This document shows positions 25,098 through 34,170 of a stretch of DNA of 41,492 nt, piece after piece. The translations under genes and the position numbers were made by a program. Source of the stretch: Candidatus Peribacteria bacterium (GTDB taxonomy: Bacteria; Patescibacteria; JAEDAM01; Absconditabacterales; Absconditicoccaceae); contig JAISKI010000032.1 in the NCBI GenBank assembly GCA_031261265.1, forward strand, positions 1 to 41,492. The letters run 5' to 3'. Every line of letters begins with the position of its first letter. The first letter of the stretch is position 1. The notes below the pieces were generated by a model, which was not told the origin of the DNA, did no database searches, and worked only from the letters and a program-made list of their open reading frames with translations.

Positions 25098-26669
25098 TTA
25101 GCTCCCCTCTTCCTCCTCTCCAAAGAGATCTTTTAAGAGTTCTTTTTCATCCTCTCCGACAGGAGCTTCCTGCAAAAATTCGGAAAGATAGGGCTTTTTT
25201 TTCACTACTGTATCTACAGAAGAAATCAACTGATGATATTCTCAAGATTTTGGATAGACATAAGTAATCGGATCTAGCAATCCCGTGGGTCTAATGATTT
25301 GCTCCACTACGGCATCAGAAAGTTCAATTTCGTAGGTTGCAGGGGTCGCAGAAAGAAAAATCGATTTAGCATTTTTTTTCTGTTTAGAACGCAAATTAGA
25401 AAGTTGATTCTCTTCTCTAGCTTTTTTATTGATCAGTTCAGAAACTATAGTATATGTTTTACTCAACGGAGAAACTTCACTAGCTTGATCCAATTGAATC
25501 TCTCCCAACGATTTCCGACCCAGGGTCGCCTCTAATTCCTCGAAACGCAAAGGACGATGGTCTATTGCAGAAGGCAAACGAAATCCGTATTTGATCAGAT
25601 TATTTTTTCTAGCTCTATCTCCTTGAGCCATAGCACGTAATTGAGGGATGGTCATATGGGATTCATCGATGATGAGCAAAAGATCCTCTGGGAAATAATC
25701 AAAAATAGTATTTGGAGCTTCGCCAGGCAAACGCTTATCAAAATAGAGCGAATAGGTTTCAATCCCATTCACAAATCCTGTTTCACGGATCATTCTGATG
25801 TCGTATTCTACTCTCTTTTTGATTCTCTCTGCCTCCACGAGCATTCAGAGTTTTTCATATTCTTTGACACGAAGCTCTTTTTCAGCATTTATCTGTTGCA
25901 ACACCTCTTCTAAGTCCTCTACATTTTGTAAATATTGGGTGGCTGGCCAGAGGATAATTTGTGGAGCCTGTCTTTTAAGTTCAAAAGTCAACGAGTCACG
26001 AATTTCTATGCGTTCAAGATAGTCCTCATCAAAAAAGCATTTATAGACAAATTTTTCCGTAGAGGAATAGATTTCCAAAATCTCCCCCTTAAGATCAAAC
26101 ATCCCTGGCTCCACTTTCCCATGAACGGGTTTGTACTGCATATGGAGAAGCTGCTTTTTCAAATCTTGGAATTTATAGCTCTGCCCCGTTTTGAGTTGTA
26201 AACAGTTTTCTTGGAAAAATCTCGCCTGCCCTAGTCCATACAGAGAAGAGGCTGAAGCGACTACGATCACATCATCCCTAGAAAGTAAGGAAGCCATTGT
26301 TGCCAAGCGATACATCTCGATTTCTTGATTGATAGTGGCTTCCTTTTCGATATAGGTTCATGAGGCAGGTAAATAGCTCTCTGGCTGATAGTAGTCGAAA
26401 TAAGAGACAAAATAATGTACCGCGTTATGTGGGAAAAAATGTTTAAATTCTGTAGAAAGCTGAGCAGCAAGGGTTTTATTGTGAGAGATAATGAGCGTCG
26501 GCTTTTGGACGTGCTGGATGATATTTGCCATCGTAAAGGTTTTCCCTGTCCCCGTAGCACCTAAGAGGGTAATGTTATTTTTCCCTTCTTCAAAAGCTGA
26601 CACGATATCGTGGATAGCTTTGGGTTGGTCGCCCGCGGGCTGATAGGCGGATTCAAGTTGGAAAGGCAT
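25098..26669 (-). CDS. uvrB: UvrB, truncated before the second helicase domain
   Basis: Damage-verification subunit of nucleotide excision repair. 523 residues with Gly-TGA at about 26356, 25845 and 25242. Present: Walker A GATGTGKT, the β-hairpin [12 protein letters not shown], domain 2, motif II DESH, motif III SATP and [11 protein letters not shown]. About 30-40 residues later the protein ends in an acidic GEEEEGS tail and TAA. Normal UvrB (about 660-680) continues with helicase motifs IV-VI and a UvrC-binding coiled coil; none of that is here or in the 120 bp downstream. Either a degenerating gene or a novel minimal UvrB. Confidence 0.9.
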
Positions 26670-26706
26670 AAGAAAAAATCCCTAGGAAAGAGTAAAGATA
26701 CATCAG

Positions 26707-26734
26707 AGCATAGGGAAAAAGCGGAAAAATACAA
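26707..26734 (-). promoter_or_regulatory. uvrB promoter
   Basis: Minus strand: TTGTAT (26729-26734), 16-bp spacer, TATGCT (26707-26712). Confidence 0.5.
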
Positions 26735-26757
26735 GAGAGAAAAAACGAAAATAAGAC

Positions 26758-26786
26758 TTGACTTTATATAAGTATATGGTTATAAT
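26758..26786 (+). promoter_or_regulatory. Promoter of the T9SS-like secreted protein gene
   Basis: TTGACT (26758-26763), 17-bp spacer, TATAAT (26781-26786). Near-consensus; the 49-nt leader is almost purely A-rich. Confidence 0.7.
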
Positions 26787-26835
26787 TAAGAAAAAACTTC
26801 TATAAGAAAAATATAAACAAATAAAAAAAACTAAA

Positions 26836-27834
26836 ATGAAAACAGTAAAATTTTTTATCGTCCTCGTGGCGATTGTGTTCCTGGGGAATAATAGTATCCA
26901 AGGACAAAATGTGGTGAATTTGACTATAGTCAATGACGTTGCTACTGTAAAGGGGGCTAATTGGTATCAAATCCCTACTTCGTGGATTGAATCTCAGCCA
27001 ACGAATACAACTCTAGATCCTTTTGTTATCAAAGTTGTTGCTGAATATGGAATAGCAGGAGTAGAAATTGGGTATAACACCGATGTATTTGATATGGTTG
27101 GTGGAACTTCTTGTCCGATCGGACATCCACAAGATGGTCAACCGGCTTCCTATATAAGTGCTTCATTACCAGGTTCTTACGGCATTATTTTAAAGAAGAA
27201 ATCAACTGGTTCCACATGGAACATCAGGTATGTGATCAGCTATGTCTCGGATCCGTGGATCAAGATAGACGGTGTAGTAGTCACAGGAAAAGAACATTTA
27301 AGAGATTTTAATGATCCTTTAGGAGATTTAACAGTTAATGGTACATCTTATCCTATCTATGGCACGATTTTTGCAGAGAGTTATGTAGAGATACAATTAA
27401 GTAGTCTCTTTAGTAATTCGGATTATGGGAAAGTATTGTTTAGGTATGGAGATGAAAATTTTATTGCTGCTGGGGTACTTACGTATCAAATTACAAGTTC
27501 GGGTACGTATTACCTACAGACTCGTTCTGGTCCTAGTTGCCCTATTGAAAGAGTAGGGATTAAAGTTGTTATCACTGGGTCTTCGGGTTCTGGAATAATA
27601 GAGATGAAAGAAAAACTTTTTATTTCTCCTAGTTTCGTACAGTCAGTGCTCTTTATTAGCTCAGAATCTCCAATTCAACGACTGGCTATCCATGCTATCT
27701 CGGGAAATAAAGTTTTGGAAAGAATAGGGGACATCAGAGAAGTGGAAGTATCTCATCTCTCTGCTGGGATTTATGTGGTACAGGTGTTCTTAAAGAATGG
27801 GAAGGTTCTTTCCCAAAAAATCGTAAAACAATAA
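26836..27834 (+). CDS. Secreted protein with T9SS type A-like C-terminal sorting domain
   Basis: 332 residues. Signal peptide MKTVKFFIVLVAIVFLG...IQG (about 1-23). The body is β-rich and unassigned, with a few paired cysteines (SCPIGHP, SCPIERV). The last ~75 residues match the type IX secretion sorting domain of Bacteroidota: a first strand LFISPS, then an I-x-R-L-x-I-x-x-x-x-G-x-K-V pattern, LSAGIYVVQV and a terminal SQKIVKQ. Although it has dozens of glycines, none is TGA. Its one CGA (in PIQRLAIH) sits where T9SS domains usually have Arg/Lys. This suggests recent transfer from a standard-code donor. No T9SS machinery is visible in this window. Confidence 0.8.
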   Translation: MKTVKFFIVLVAIVFLGNNSIQGQNVVNLTIVNDVATVKGANWYQIPTSWIESQPTNTTLDPFVIKVVAEYGIAGVEIGYNTDVFDMVGGTSCPIGHPQDGQPASYISASLPGSYGIILKKKSTGSTWNIRYVISYVSDPWIKIDGVVVTGKEHLRDFNDPLGDLTVNGTSYPIYGTIFAESYVEIQLSSLFSNSDYGKVLFRYGDENFIAAGVLTYQITSSGTYYLQTRSGPSCPIERVGIKVVITGSSGSGIIEMKEKLFISPSFVQSVLFISSESPIQRLAIHAISGNKVLERIGDIREVEVSHLSAGIYVVQVFLKNGKVLSQKIVKQ

Positions 27835-27841
27835 AGCAGTA

Positions 27842-27869
27842 AGCCGTGGAGGATTCTCTACGGCTTTTT
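27842..27869 (+). terminator. Rho-independent terminator
   Basis: 10-bp stem AGCCGTGGAG / CTCTACGGCT (one G-T pair), loop GATT, then TTTT, directly after the stop at 27834. Confidence 0.85.
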
Positions 27870-27926
27870 GTGTATTTGGATTGTTTCGTCATCCACTTCG
27901 TTCATCCGACGAGGTGTTTGTATTTT

Positions 27927-28000
27927 GTCCTTGCGAGCAAAGGAGTTAAGAGTACGAAGCGAAGCAATCTAACTGTTTGGATTGCTTCGTCCGCAAGAAT
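27927..28000. repeat. Interspersed inverted-repeat element
   Basis: Inner arms GCGAAGCAATC / GATTGCTTCG around a 10-nt loop, outer arms TTGCG / CGCAA. It resembles the widespread intergenic 'TTGCGAG...GAAGCAATC' palindrome family. A fragment of the same family is inside mutY at 38911-38938. Noncoding. Confidence 0.65.
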
Positions 28001-28007
28001 GAGATGT

Positions 28008-29162
28008 TTAGTTGGTTTTAGTACAGTGGAGATATTTATAGTTTTCATTATCCCATTTCCCATTTCTCTGACAGGTAAGTAATCTTTTCTTGTTCGCACA
28101 GTTAGGGTCTGAGGGTACACTATAGGCATAGATACTTTCTCCTGCTCTGAATGACATCGTGTAAGGCTTTTTTATGTCTCCATAAAGTGTACACTTGGTA
28201 TAAGCAATATTTCCACTGTAGGGACTTTGTTCTCCACAGCGTTGAGCATTACCTGGAGTATCGGTATTGAGAAGTTGTCGGTGGTTTCCATCACAATAGT
28301 AGAGACAACCGTCCTGCTGTTCGTAAGTTCCAGAAAGAAGTGCTCCTGTAGCTCCTGCACAGTTTTGAGCAAGCTTATTTTCTTTTCCAATTTGTGTTGC
28401 TCCTGCAATATTTACATTTACTCCTGCAATAGCGGAATGAGTGTTGATAGACATCCCATTGAGTGCACGGATGAGGAAGGTGTTTCAGGTGGTAGATTGG
28501 ATATTTCAATCATAATTCATCCAAGGCTGAGTATATTCATAACTTTCACTATAATCACTCCAAATAAACGTTCCTTCATTATTTACCACCCCTCTCTGTC
28601 CAGCCACAAAACTATAATCTGCTCCTGCATTAATAGTATTATTTGTCCCACCAGGGATGATAGAGCGTGGGGACGAGATAGTATTATTTTTTCCTCCCAC
28701 AATACTGGAAAACGAAGCAGAAATGATATTAGCATCTCCTCCACCTACAAAAGAAGATTCCACGTTTTGTTTAATCTCATTTGTTCTACCTGCTCCGATG
28801 GTGGAATTTGTGGCACCATTGATATTATTAGATTCTCCAGCCCCAATGGTAGAGTTATTAGATGTTCCTTGAATATGATTATCGCTTCCTCCTGCAATAG
28901 TAGCAAGGATACCTGGAGAAGAAATAGTATTAGTATTCACCTCTCCAACGATAAGACCTCCAGGGATGATCACTTCTTTATTTGTCCCTAATCTGATGAT
29001 CTGGTCATTATTTTGTTCTCCCAGTCGGAGATCTACCAGAGTGGATTCATGTTTAGCTGGTCAGATAGGAATAGTGATTTGCTGTGCCAGAGTGTACAAA
29101 GCTCCCCCGCTTATCGTAGCAGAAAGGAGAAGTAATCAGATTTTTGTGAAATTTGTAGTCAT
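28008..29162 (-). CDS. Secreted protein with YadA-head-like repeats and Cys-rich C-terminus
   Basis: 384 residues with four Gly-TGA codons. The N-terminal MTTNFTKIG-LLLLSATISGGAL looks like a signal peptide. Residues about 60-200 are short repeats of the type STIGAGESNNING, SFVGGGDANIIS, SIVGGKNNTISS and SFVAGQRGVVNNEGTF. These are like the β-roll head repeats of trimeric autotransporter adhesins and S74-type tails. The last 120 residues hold about nine cysteines (CLYYCDG, CGEQSPYSG, CTLYGD, CQRNGKWD), suggesting disulfides outside the cell. It is likely a surface adhesin or sheath protein. No C-terminal translocator is present. Promoter 29201-29229. Confidence 0.8.
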
Positions 29163-29200
29163 GGGGATTTTTTTGTTTTAGAATAAAAGGATTCCTTTTC

Positions 29201-29229
29201 ATTATACTTAATATGCACTGATTTGTCAA
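29201..29229 (-). promoter_or_regulatory. Promoter of the YadA-head-like gene
   Basis: Minus strand: consensus TTGACA (29224-29229), 17-bp spacer, consensus TATAAT (29201-29206). The best match to σ70 consensus in the window, implying high expression. Confidence 0.75.
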
Positions 29230-29290
29230 ACAAATGCAAGAGATTTTTTATCCTCTCCTCATTATTGACAGAAAAAATACAATTATGACC

Positions 29291-29318
29291 TTGATTTGTT
29301 GATACATATTTTTATAGT
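29291..29318 (+). promoter_or_regulatory. asnS promoter
   Basis: TTGATT (29291-29296), 16-bp spacer, TATAGT (29313-29318); U/C-rich leader of about 30 nt. Confidence 0.5.
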
Positions 29319-29351
29319 TGGGACTGAATTTATCCTTTATCCTATTGTATT

Positions 29352-30746
29352 ATGGTTGCTACTGCTATTTCTGAGATTTATAAATCTCACACCGACCTCT
29401 TCGGAAAAACTCTCATCGTCAACGGACGAATCCGCACCATTCGCGACTCCAAGACCTTCGGATTTATCGAACTCAATGACGGTTCTTATCTCAAAAATCT
29501 CCAAATTGTTTTCGATGATACTCTTCCAAATTTCGAAGAAGTTCGCAAACTCGGAATCTCCTCTTCCCTCACTATCGAAGGAGAGCTCGTAGAATCCCCT
29601 GGAGCGAAACAGCCTTTTGAGCTGAAAGCAAAAACTATCACGATTGTCGGGACTTCTCCTTCAGACTATCCTCTCCAAAAGAAAGGACATACAATGGAGT
29701 ATCTCCGCACGATTGGACACTTGAGACCGAGGACAAATACCTTTTCCGCCGTATTTCGCGTACGTTCCTTACTCGCCTTCGCTATCCACAAATATTTTAA
29801 TGAGCACGGTTTTGTCTACGCTCATACGCCGATTATCACTTCCTCTGATGCAGAAGGTGCAGGAGAAATGTTTCAAGTGACCACCTTAGATTTAGAGAGA
29901 GTAGCAAAAGGAACTGCTGAAAAACCTGATTATACCGCAGATTTTTTTGGGAAACAGGCTTCCCTCACCGTTTCTGGTCAGCTCGAAGGAGAAATTTTTG
30001 CGACAGCATTTGGAAAAATTTACACCTTCTGACCAACCTTCCGTGCAGAAAACTCCAACACCGCTCGCCACGCCTCAGAATTCCGAATGATTGAGCCAGA
30101 AATCGCCTTTGCGGACTTGAAGGACAATATGGATTTGGCAGAGGATTTGTTGAAATTCGTCTTCAAATATATGCTCGAAAATGCAGAACCCGAACTGGAA
30201 TTTTTCACAAAATTCGTCAATCCCGAAGTGAAAGACAGACTGATAAAATTCACGCAATCAGCTTTTTGACGCATTACCTATACCGAAGTTATCGAAGTAT
30301 TAAAAAAATCTGGTAAAAATTTCGAGTACCCCGTTTCCCGAGGTATGGACTTGCAAACCGAGCACGAACGCTACATCGCCGAGGAATATTTCAAAGGTCC
30401 CGTCTTTGTAATCGATTATCCAAAGGAAATCAAAGCATTTTATATGAAGCTCAACGACGACGAGAAAACCGTTGCCGCGATGGATTTGTTGGCACCAGGT
30501 ATCGGGGAAATTATCGGTGGTTCCCAGAGGGAAGATAGACTCGATGTGCTTACGCAGAAAATTATCGATATGGGAGTAGGGACGCCAGAGGACTACCGAT
30601 GGTATCTCGAACTTCGTAAATATGGAACGGTTCCCCACGCGGGATTTGGAGTGGGATTTGAGAGATTATTGATGTATATCACGGGAATAGAGAATATTCG
30701 TGATGTGTTGCCGTTTCCGAGGACACCGAAGAATTGTGAGTTTTAG
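29352..30746 (+). CDS. asnS: Asparaginyl-tRNA synthetase (class II)
   Basis: 464 residues with Gly-TGA at 30030-30032 and 30267-30269. N-terminal OB fold, then motif 2 ([17 protein letters not shown]), [19 protein letters not shown] and motif 3 [13 protein letters not shown]. The GGSQRE block and [11 protein letters not shown] fit AsnRS rather than AspRS. Three CGA codons sit at family-invariant Trp positions: G-W-I-R (29427-29429), EF-W-MIEPE (30084-30086) and PVS-W-G (30339-30341). Nearby true arginines are CGT, CGC and AGA. Followed by a repeat element. Confidence 0.96.
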
Positions 30747-30750
30747 GCTC

Positions 30751-30920
30751 ACAACCCCTCCACCCTACGGACACCCTGCTGTACAGCAGGGAAAACTCCG
30801 AATAACGGTTCGTTCGTTGAATAGAGTTTATCTTCCCGCTGTACAGCGGGAGAGAGGGAGGACGACAAGTAGGGATAGGGCTCGTCCCTATCCGATGAGG
30901 AGGACGGAAGAGGGGTTGTT
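30751..30920. mobile_element. MITE-like element A
   Basis: Terminal inverted repeats ACAACCCCTC / GAGGGGTTGT (perfect 10 bp) bound about 170 bp that code for nothing supported. Inside are two perfect palindromes (30774-30791 and 30835-30850) and the GGATAGGG hairpin at 30873-30893. The skeleton matches element B at 37983-38138 (CAACCCCTCC-CCCTACGG-CACC ... GTTGA ... AGAGGGAGGA ... GACGGAAGAGGGG). Confidence 0.7.
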
Positions 30921-30935
30921 TAACGGAAAGGGATA

Positions 30936-31325
30936 CTATAAATTGACTCTGAAAATTTCATAGCTGACTTTTCCTCTAGCAATAGCTTCTTTTATCATTC
31001 TTTCATTTCTATTGAGCGTGGAGGTTCAGCTTTTTATTTCTAGTAAGATAATTTGTTGTAATTCTCCACTGGCTAGTCCATCAAAGACCAAATAGTCGAT
31101 ACCTTTTCCTATGAAAACGAGGTCTTTGCAGTTGTAGGGAAATCCTGGAAGAGCGGGAGCGACTTTTTCGGTCACATCTCAGAGAATGACACTTCTGGCT
31201 TGTTTTGTAGAGTGTTTTCTAGCGTCTTGGATCGCAGAGCGAAGGACAATTTTTGCGAAAAGGTAGCCTATGATAGCTCAAAGGATAATTCCTAGGAGGA
31301 GGGGGAGAAATTGTGGTTCTGGCAT
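30936..31325 (-). CDS. Holliday junction resolvase-related endonuclease (Endonuc_Holl-like)
   Basis: 129 residues visible only when three TGA codons are read as Gly. An N-terminal membrane-like helix (FLPLLLGIILGAIIGYLFAK) precedes a PD-(D/E)XK-like domain: ARSVILGDVTEKVAPALPGFPYNCKDLVFIGKGIDYLVFDGLASGE and the catalytic-type E-I-K-S in IILLEIKSG, with a basic helix RNERMIKEAIARGKVSYE. This matches the archaeal-Holliday-junction-resolvase-like family (PF10107 type), here with the membrane helix that family often has. Ends in TAG just beyond MITE-like element A. Confidence 0.82.
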
Positions 31326-31350
31326 GGTGATAGAATTACAGATCTAAATA

Positions 31351-31391
31351 AAGAGCTTATAGAGGGAAGAATATCTTCCATATAAGCTCTT
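31351..31391. terminator. Long hairpin terminator
   Basis: 11-bp arms AAGAGCTTATA / TATAAGCTCTT enclose an inner GGAAGA-ATA-TCTTCC stem. It lies downstream of the 103-residue gene on the minus strand, before the endonuclease start. The U-run is weak, so a processing or stabilising hairpin is also possible. Confidence 0.6.
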
Positions 31392-31414
31392 ATACGACCA
31401 TCAATATGATGGCG

Positions 31415-31726
31415 TTAAACGGCAACAGCTACAGGTTCTGGAAATAAATTCCGGAGGAATGTTTCTACTTTGTGAGAATCTAGATAGATTACACATCGTT
31501 TCCAACATTCTGAGAGTCCTTTTTCTTCTACCAAGACAAAGAACTTGATGTACCGACCATCCCTTTTTTGGATGGCGAGCCACCCTTTTTCTTTCAGGGT
31601 GATCAACTCATTTTCTGTTTTTTTGTCCTTTCCTTCAACGACAAACCTACTCCCAGAATCCTCTCGGAACCCTTGTTTTGAGAGATTTTCTCTCAGTGCT
31701 GTTGCACTTAGTTTTGATGTACACAT
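31415..31726 (-). CDS. Hypothetical protein, 103 residues
   Basis: No TGA codons and no recognised family. Mixed α/β composition with two cysteines in the C-terminal half and the segment WLAIQKRDGRYIKFFVLVEE, where a CGG codon gives Trp instead of the Arg before Tyr. Own promoter (31786-31814), A-rich leader and a hairpin at its 3' end argue that it is expressed as a single gene. Confidence 0.6.
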   Translation of the reverse strand: MCTSKLSATALRENLSKQGFREDSGSRFVVEGKDKKTENELITLKEKGWLAIQKRDGRYIKFFVLVEEKGLSECWKRCVIYLDSHKVETFLRNLFPEPVAVAV

Positions 31727-31785
31727 AACAAATTTTTTTAAATTAATATTTTATTTTCATCTATCCACATGATAGAGCATTGAAG

Positions 31786-31814
31786 AATGTACTGATATAT
31801 ATATCTAAAGTCAA
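31786..31814 (-). promoter_or_regulatory. Promoter of the 103-residue gene
   Basis: Minus strand: TTGACT (31809-31814), 17-bp spacer, TACATT (31786-31791). Confidence 0.45.
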
Positions 31815-31842
31815 GCTGATTTTTTTGAACTTTTTTAACAGG

Positions 31843-31865
31843 CAAAAAGCCCCAAAATGGGGCTT
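31843..31865 (-). terminator. Rho-independent terminator
   Basis: Perfect 8-bp stem AAGCCCCA / TGGGGCTT (31847-31865) followed on the minus strand by a T-run; directly downstream of the 86-residue gene. Confidence 0.85.
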
Positions 31866-31876
31866 AATACAAAAGG

Positions 31877-32137
31877 TTACAGTTTGAAACGTTCAAGAAT
31901 TGTTTTAGCTTTAGCTTCTAATGCTGGAAACTTTTGTCTGGTTGTCCGACTTCCCAATACAATTGTATCTACCGGAATGCCAATATCCAAAAGTTCGCCT
32001 CCTTCATAGCTATTGAGCACATGAAGTTTGTGTCTTTTGAGAGTGTTTTTTTTGACTCGTGAGACTTCCAGATTTTTAAATCCGAGTTCGTTTCTTAGAG
32101 CTCTTTTTAAGCTCTTTGTTTCTGCTTTTCTGTCCAT
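31877..32137 (-). CDS. Hypothetical basic protein, 86 residues
   Basis: MDRKAETKSLKRALRNELGF onward is Lys/Arg-rich, with a C-terminal helix FPALEAKAKTILERFKL. No TGA codons; no family recognised. The basic N-terminus could bind nucleic acid (inference only). It is a single gene with a weak promoter (32184-32212), an A-rich leader and a good terminator (31843-31865). Confidence 0.6.
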   Translation of the reverse strand: MDRKAETKSLKRALRNELGFKNLEVSRVKKNTLKRHKLHVLNSYEGGELLDIGIPVDTIVLGSRTTRQKFPALEAKAKTILERFKL

Positions 32138-32183
32138 AAATTTTATTAATTTTTATTATTTACCCAACTTTTGGGCGACTCTT

Positions 32184-32212
32184 AAAATAAGGATTTATAT
32201 ATGCAAAGTCAA
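32184..32212 (-). promoter_or_regulatory. Promoter of the 86-residue gene
   Basis: Minus strand: TTGACT (32207-32212), 17-bp spacer, TATTTT (32184-32189). Confidence 0.4.
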
Positions 32213-32326
32213 GCCGAAATAAGAAAAAAGTCAGATTTTTAATTTTAGCTTGCATTTTTTCTTATAATTTCTACAATTTCTGTTAGAAAAGCTTTGACCT
32301 TTATTATTTAATCTTCCTTTTTTCCT

Positions 32327-33559
32327 ATGCTAGACCTGAAAAAGATTCGTGAAAACTATGATCAATACAAAGCTGACCTCAATAAGAGGGGAAGTTCCGT
32401 AGATATTGACGCTATTCTTACCTTGGATGATGAGAGAAAAGTTTTGCAACAGCAAATTGACGCTCTCAAATTTCAACAAAAAGAATTGGCTTCCAAACAG
32501 GATTATGAGTGAGCAAAAGCCCTGAAAGCTGATGTGCAGACTATGGAAACGGATTATACTGAGTTGATGAGAAATCTGAATACTCTCCTATTGAGAGTCC
32601 CAAATTTCCTTTCCCCTAAAGTGCCAGCGGGGAAAGACGAAACAGAAAATGTGGAGATCAAGAAAGTGGGAGAGATTCCGCAGTTTGATTTTCCTGTAGT
32701 GGATCACATTACGTTGATGAAGAAATATGATATGGTGGATTTTGAAAGGGGAGTAAAAATCGCAGGAGCTCGTAGTTATTTCTTGAAAAATGACGGGATG
32801 TTGCTTGAACAGGCAGTGCTTCAGTATGCTTTGCAAAAGATCGTTAAAAAAGGATTTCAGCCTTTTGCTGTGCCTAATATTGTAAATACGGATTGTTTAG
32901 TAGGGACAGGATATTTTCCTGGAGGAGAAGAAGATGCATATCGATTAGAAAGAGATGATCAATGGATGATTGCCACAGCGGAGATCCCACTGACTTCCTA
33001 TCATACAGGAGATATTTTACAGGAGGCAGATTTGCCAAAAAAGTTTGTGGGACTTTCTCCTTGTTATCGTCGCGAAGCGGGAAGTTATGGAAAAGATACG
33101 GCGGGACTCTATAGAGTGCATCAGTTTAATAAATTAGAACAAGTGATACTTTTGCCTGAAAATGTGGCGATGTCTGATCAACTGCATGCTCAGATTTTGG
33201 CTAATGCCGAGGAAATTGTTTCAGATTTATGATTACCGTATCGCGTGCTTCAGCTTTGTGCAGGGGATTTAGCGATTGGAAAATATGATTCTCATGATAT
33301 TGAATGTTGGATGCCATCTCGTGAGAGCTATGGAGAGACACATTCTGCTACTTCCTTTTTGGATTTTCAAGCTAGAAGGCTAAATTTGCGTTATCGCGAT
33401 AGTGAAGGAAATATTAAGTTCTGTTATACCATGAATAATACGGCAGTAGCTACGCCTCGTATTTTGATTTCCATCATAGAAAATAATCAGACTGCAGATG
33501 GAAAAATCCGCATTCCAAAAGTTTTACAGCCGTATATGGGAAAAGAGATCATTGAGTAG
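32327..33559 (+). CDS. serS: Seryl-tRNA synthetase (class II)
   Basis: 410 residues with Gly-TGA at about 32510 and 33230. The N-terminal antiparallel coiled coil that grips tRNA-Ser (about 25-105) is followed by the class II core: TAEIPLTSYH, motif 2 LSPCYRREAGSYGKDTAGLYRVHQFNKLEQ, DIECWMPSRESYGE and the motif 3 region NNTAVATPRILISIIENNQ, ending with PKVLQPYMGKEIIE. Conserved motif 2 arginines are CGT and CGC. The leader is pyrimidine-rich (CTTCCTTTTTTCCT before ATG). Confidence 0.96.
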
Positions 33560-33582
33560 TAGGGTTTATTGGATAGCGGTTT

Positions 33583-34039
33583 GTCATTCTGAATGGATCC
33601 CGCTTATAGCGGGAGGAATGAAGAATCTTTGTAAAACTTAGAAATCCTTTTACCTCTATTATGATATTGGATAATGAAGTGATGATATACCTATATTCTT
33701 GCAAGTAAAAAAAGAGGAGTTCTTTACGTTTGAGTTACTTCCAACTTATATGAGAGAATAGGGCAGCATAAACAAGAAGTTGTAGATTGATTTACAAAGA
33801 AATATCATATTCATCATTTAGTCTGGTTTCAGGAGTTCCCCACGATTATAGAAGCAATTGAATGGGAAAAGAAGATAAAATGACGAGTAAGAGAAAAAAA
33901 GATAGCTTTAATTGAAAAAGGTAATCCTTATCGAGATGATTTAATGCAATGAGAAGACAGTTTGAAAAATTAAAAAAAGAAATTTAATTGACAAAGATTC
34001 TTCACTCCAGCCGAAGTATCGGCTTCCGTTCAGAATGAC
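33583..34039. mobile_element. Putative element: GIY-YIG gene between ~50-bp inverted repeats
   Basis: Left end 33583-33632 begins GTCATTCTGAA and ends GAAGAATCTTTGT. Right end 33991-34039 is its reverse complement (ACAAAGATTCTTCACTCC ... TTCAGAATGAC). Each end has its own central hairpin with a different sequence (CCCGCT-TAT-AGCGGG and AGCCGA-AGTA-TCGGCT), so the stems, not the bases, are conserved. The only gene inside is the GIY-YIG nuclease. No target-site duplication is evident. Confidence 0.65.
33674..33973 (+). CDS. GIY-YIG endonuclease, UPF0213/YhbQ type
   Basis: 99 residues, hidden by six Gly-TGA codons. Reads MKGGYTYILASKKRGVLYVG (the Y-(x)-IL...LYVG form of the GIY-YIG core), VTSNLYERIGQHK with catalytic-type Arg and His, HLVWFQEFPTIIEAIEWEKKIKG and KKIALIEKGNP. 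The two CGA codons (33884-33886, 33932-33934) are exactly the two Trp residues of the family (IKGW and NPxWxDL). It is a full-length family member lying between inverted repeats, so it may be part of a mobile unit. Confidence 0.9.
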
Positions 34040-34170
34040 CTATGGTGTTGGTATGGCGAATGATATTAAAATTCGAAATATAGTCTTATAGGAAAATGTG
34101 TTCATTGCGTAAAAGGTTGTTCAAAATGCTAGTAAGTTTGCAGAATATTTTATCTCTTACTTCTTCAGCC

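Noticed and set aside
27870..28007. CRISPR array or tRNA gene in repeat-rich gaps
   Set aside because: No regularly spaced direct repeats and no tRNA cloverleaf could be traced in any gap of the window.
28227..28991. Long plus-strand ORF (254 codons) opposite the adhesin gene
   Set aside because: It is a shadow of the low-complexity repeat region on the minus strand and has a Ser/Ile-rich, unlikely composition.
30747..30963. Arg/Pro-rich ORF over the asnS 3' end
   Set aside because: It is the translation of MITE-like element A and has no start signals.
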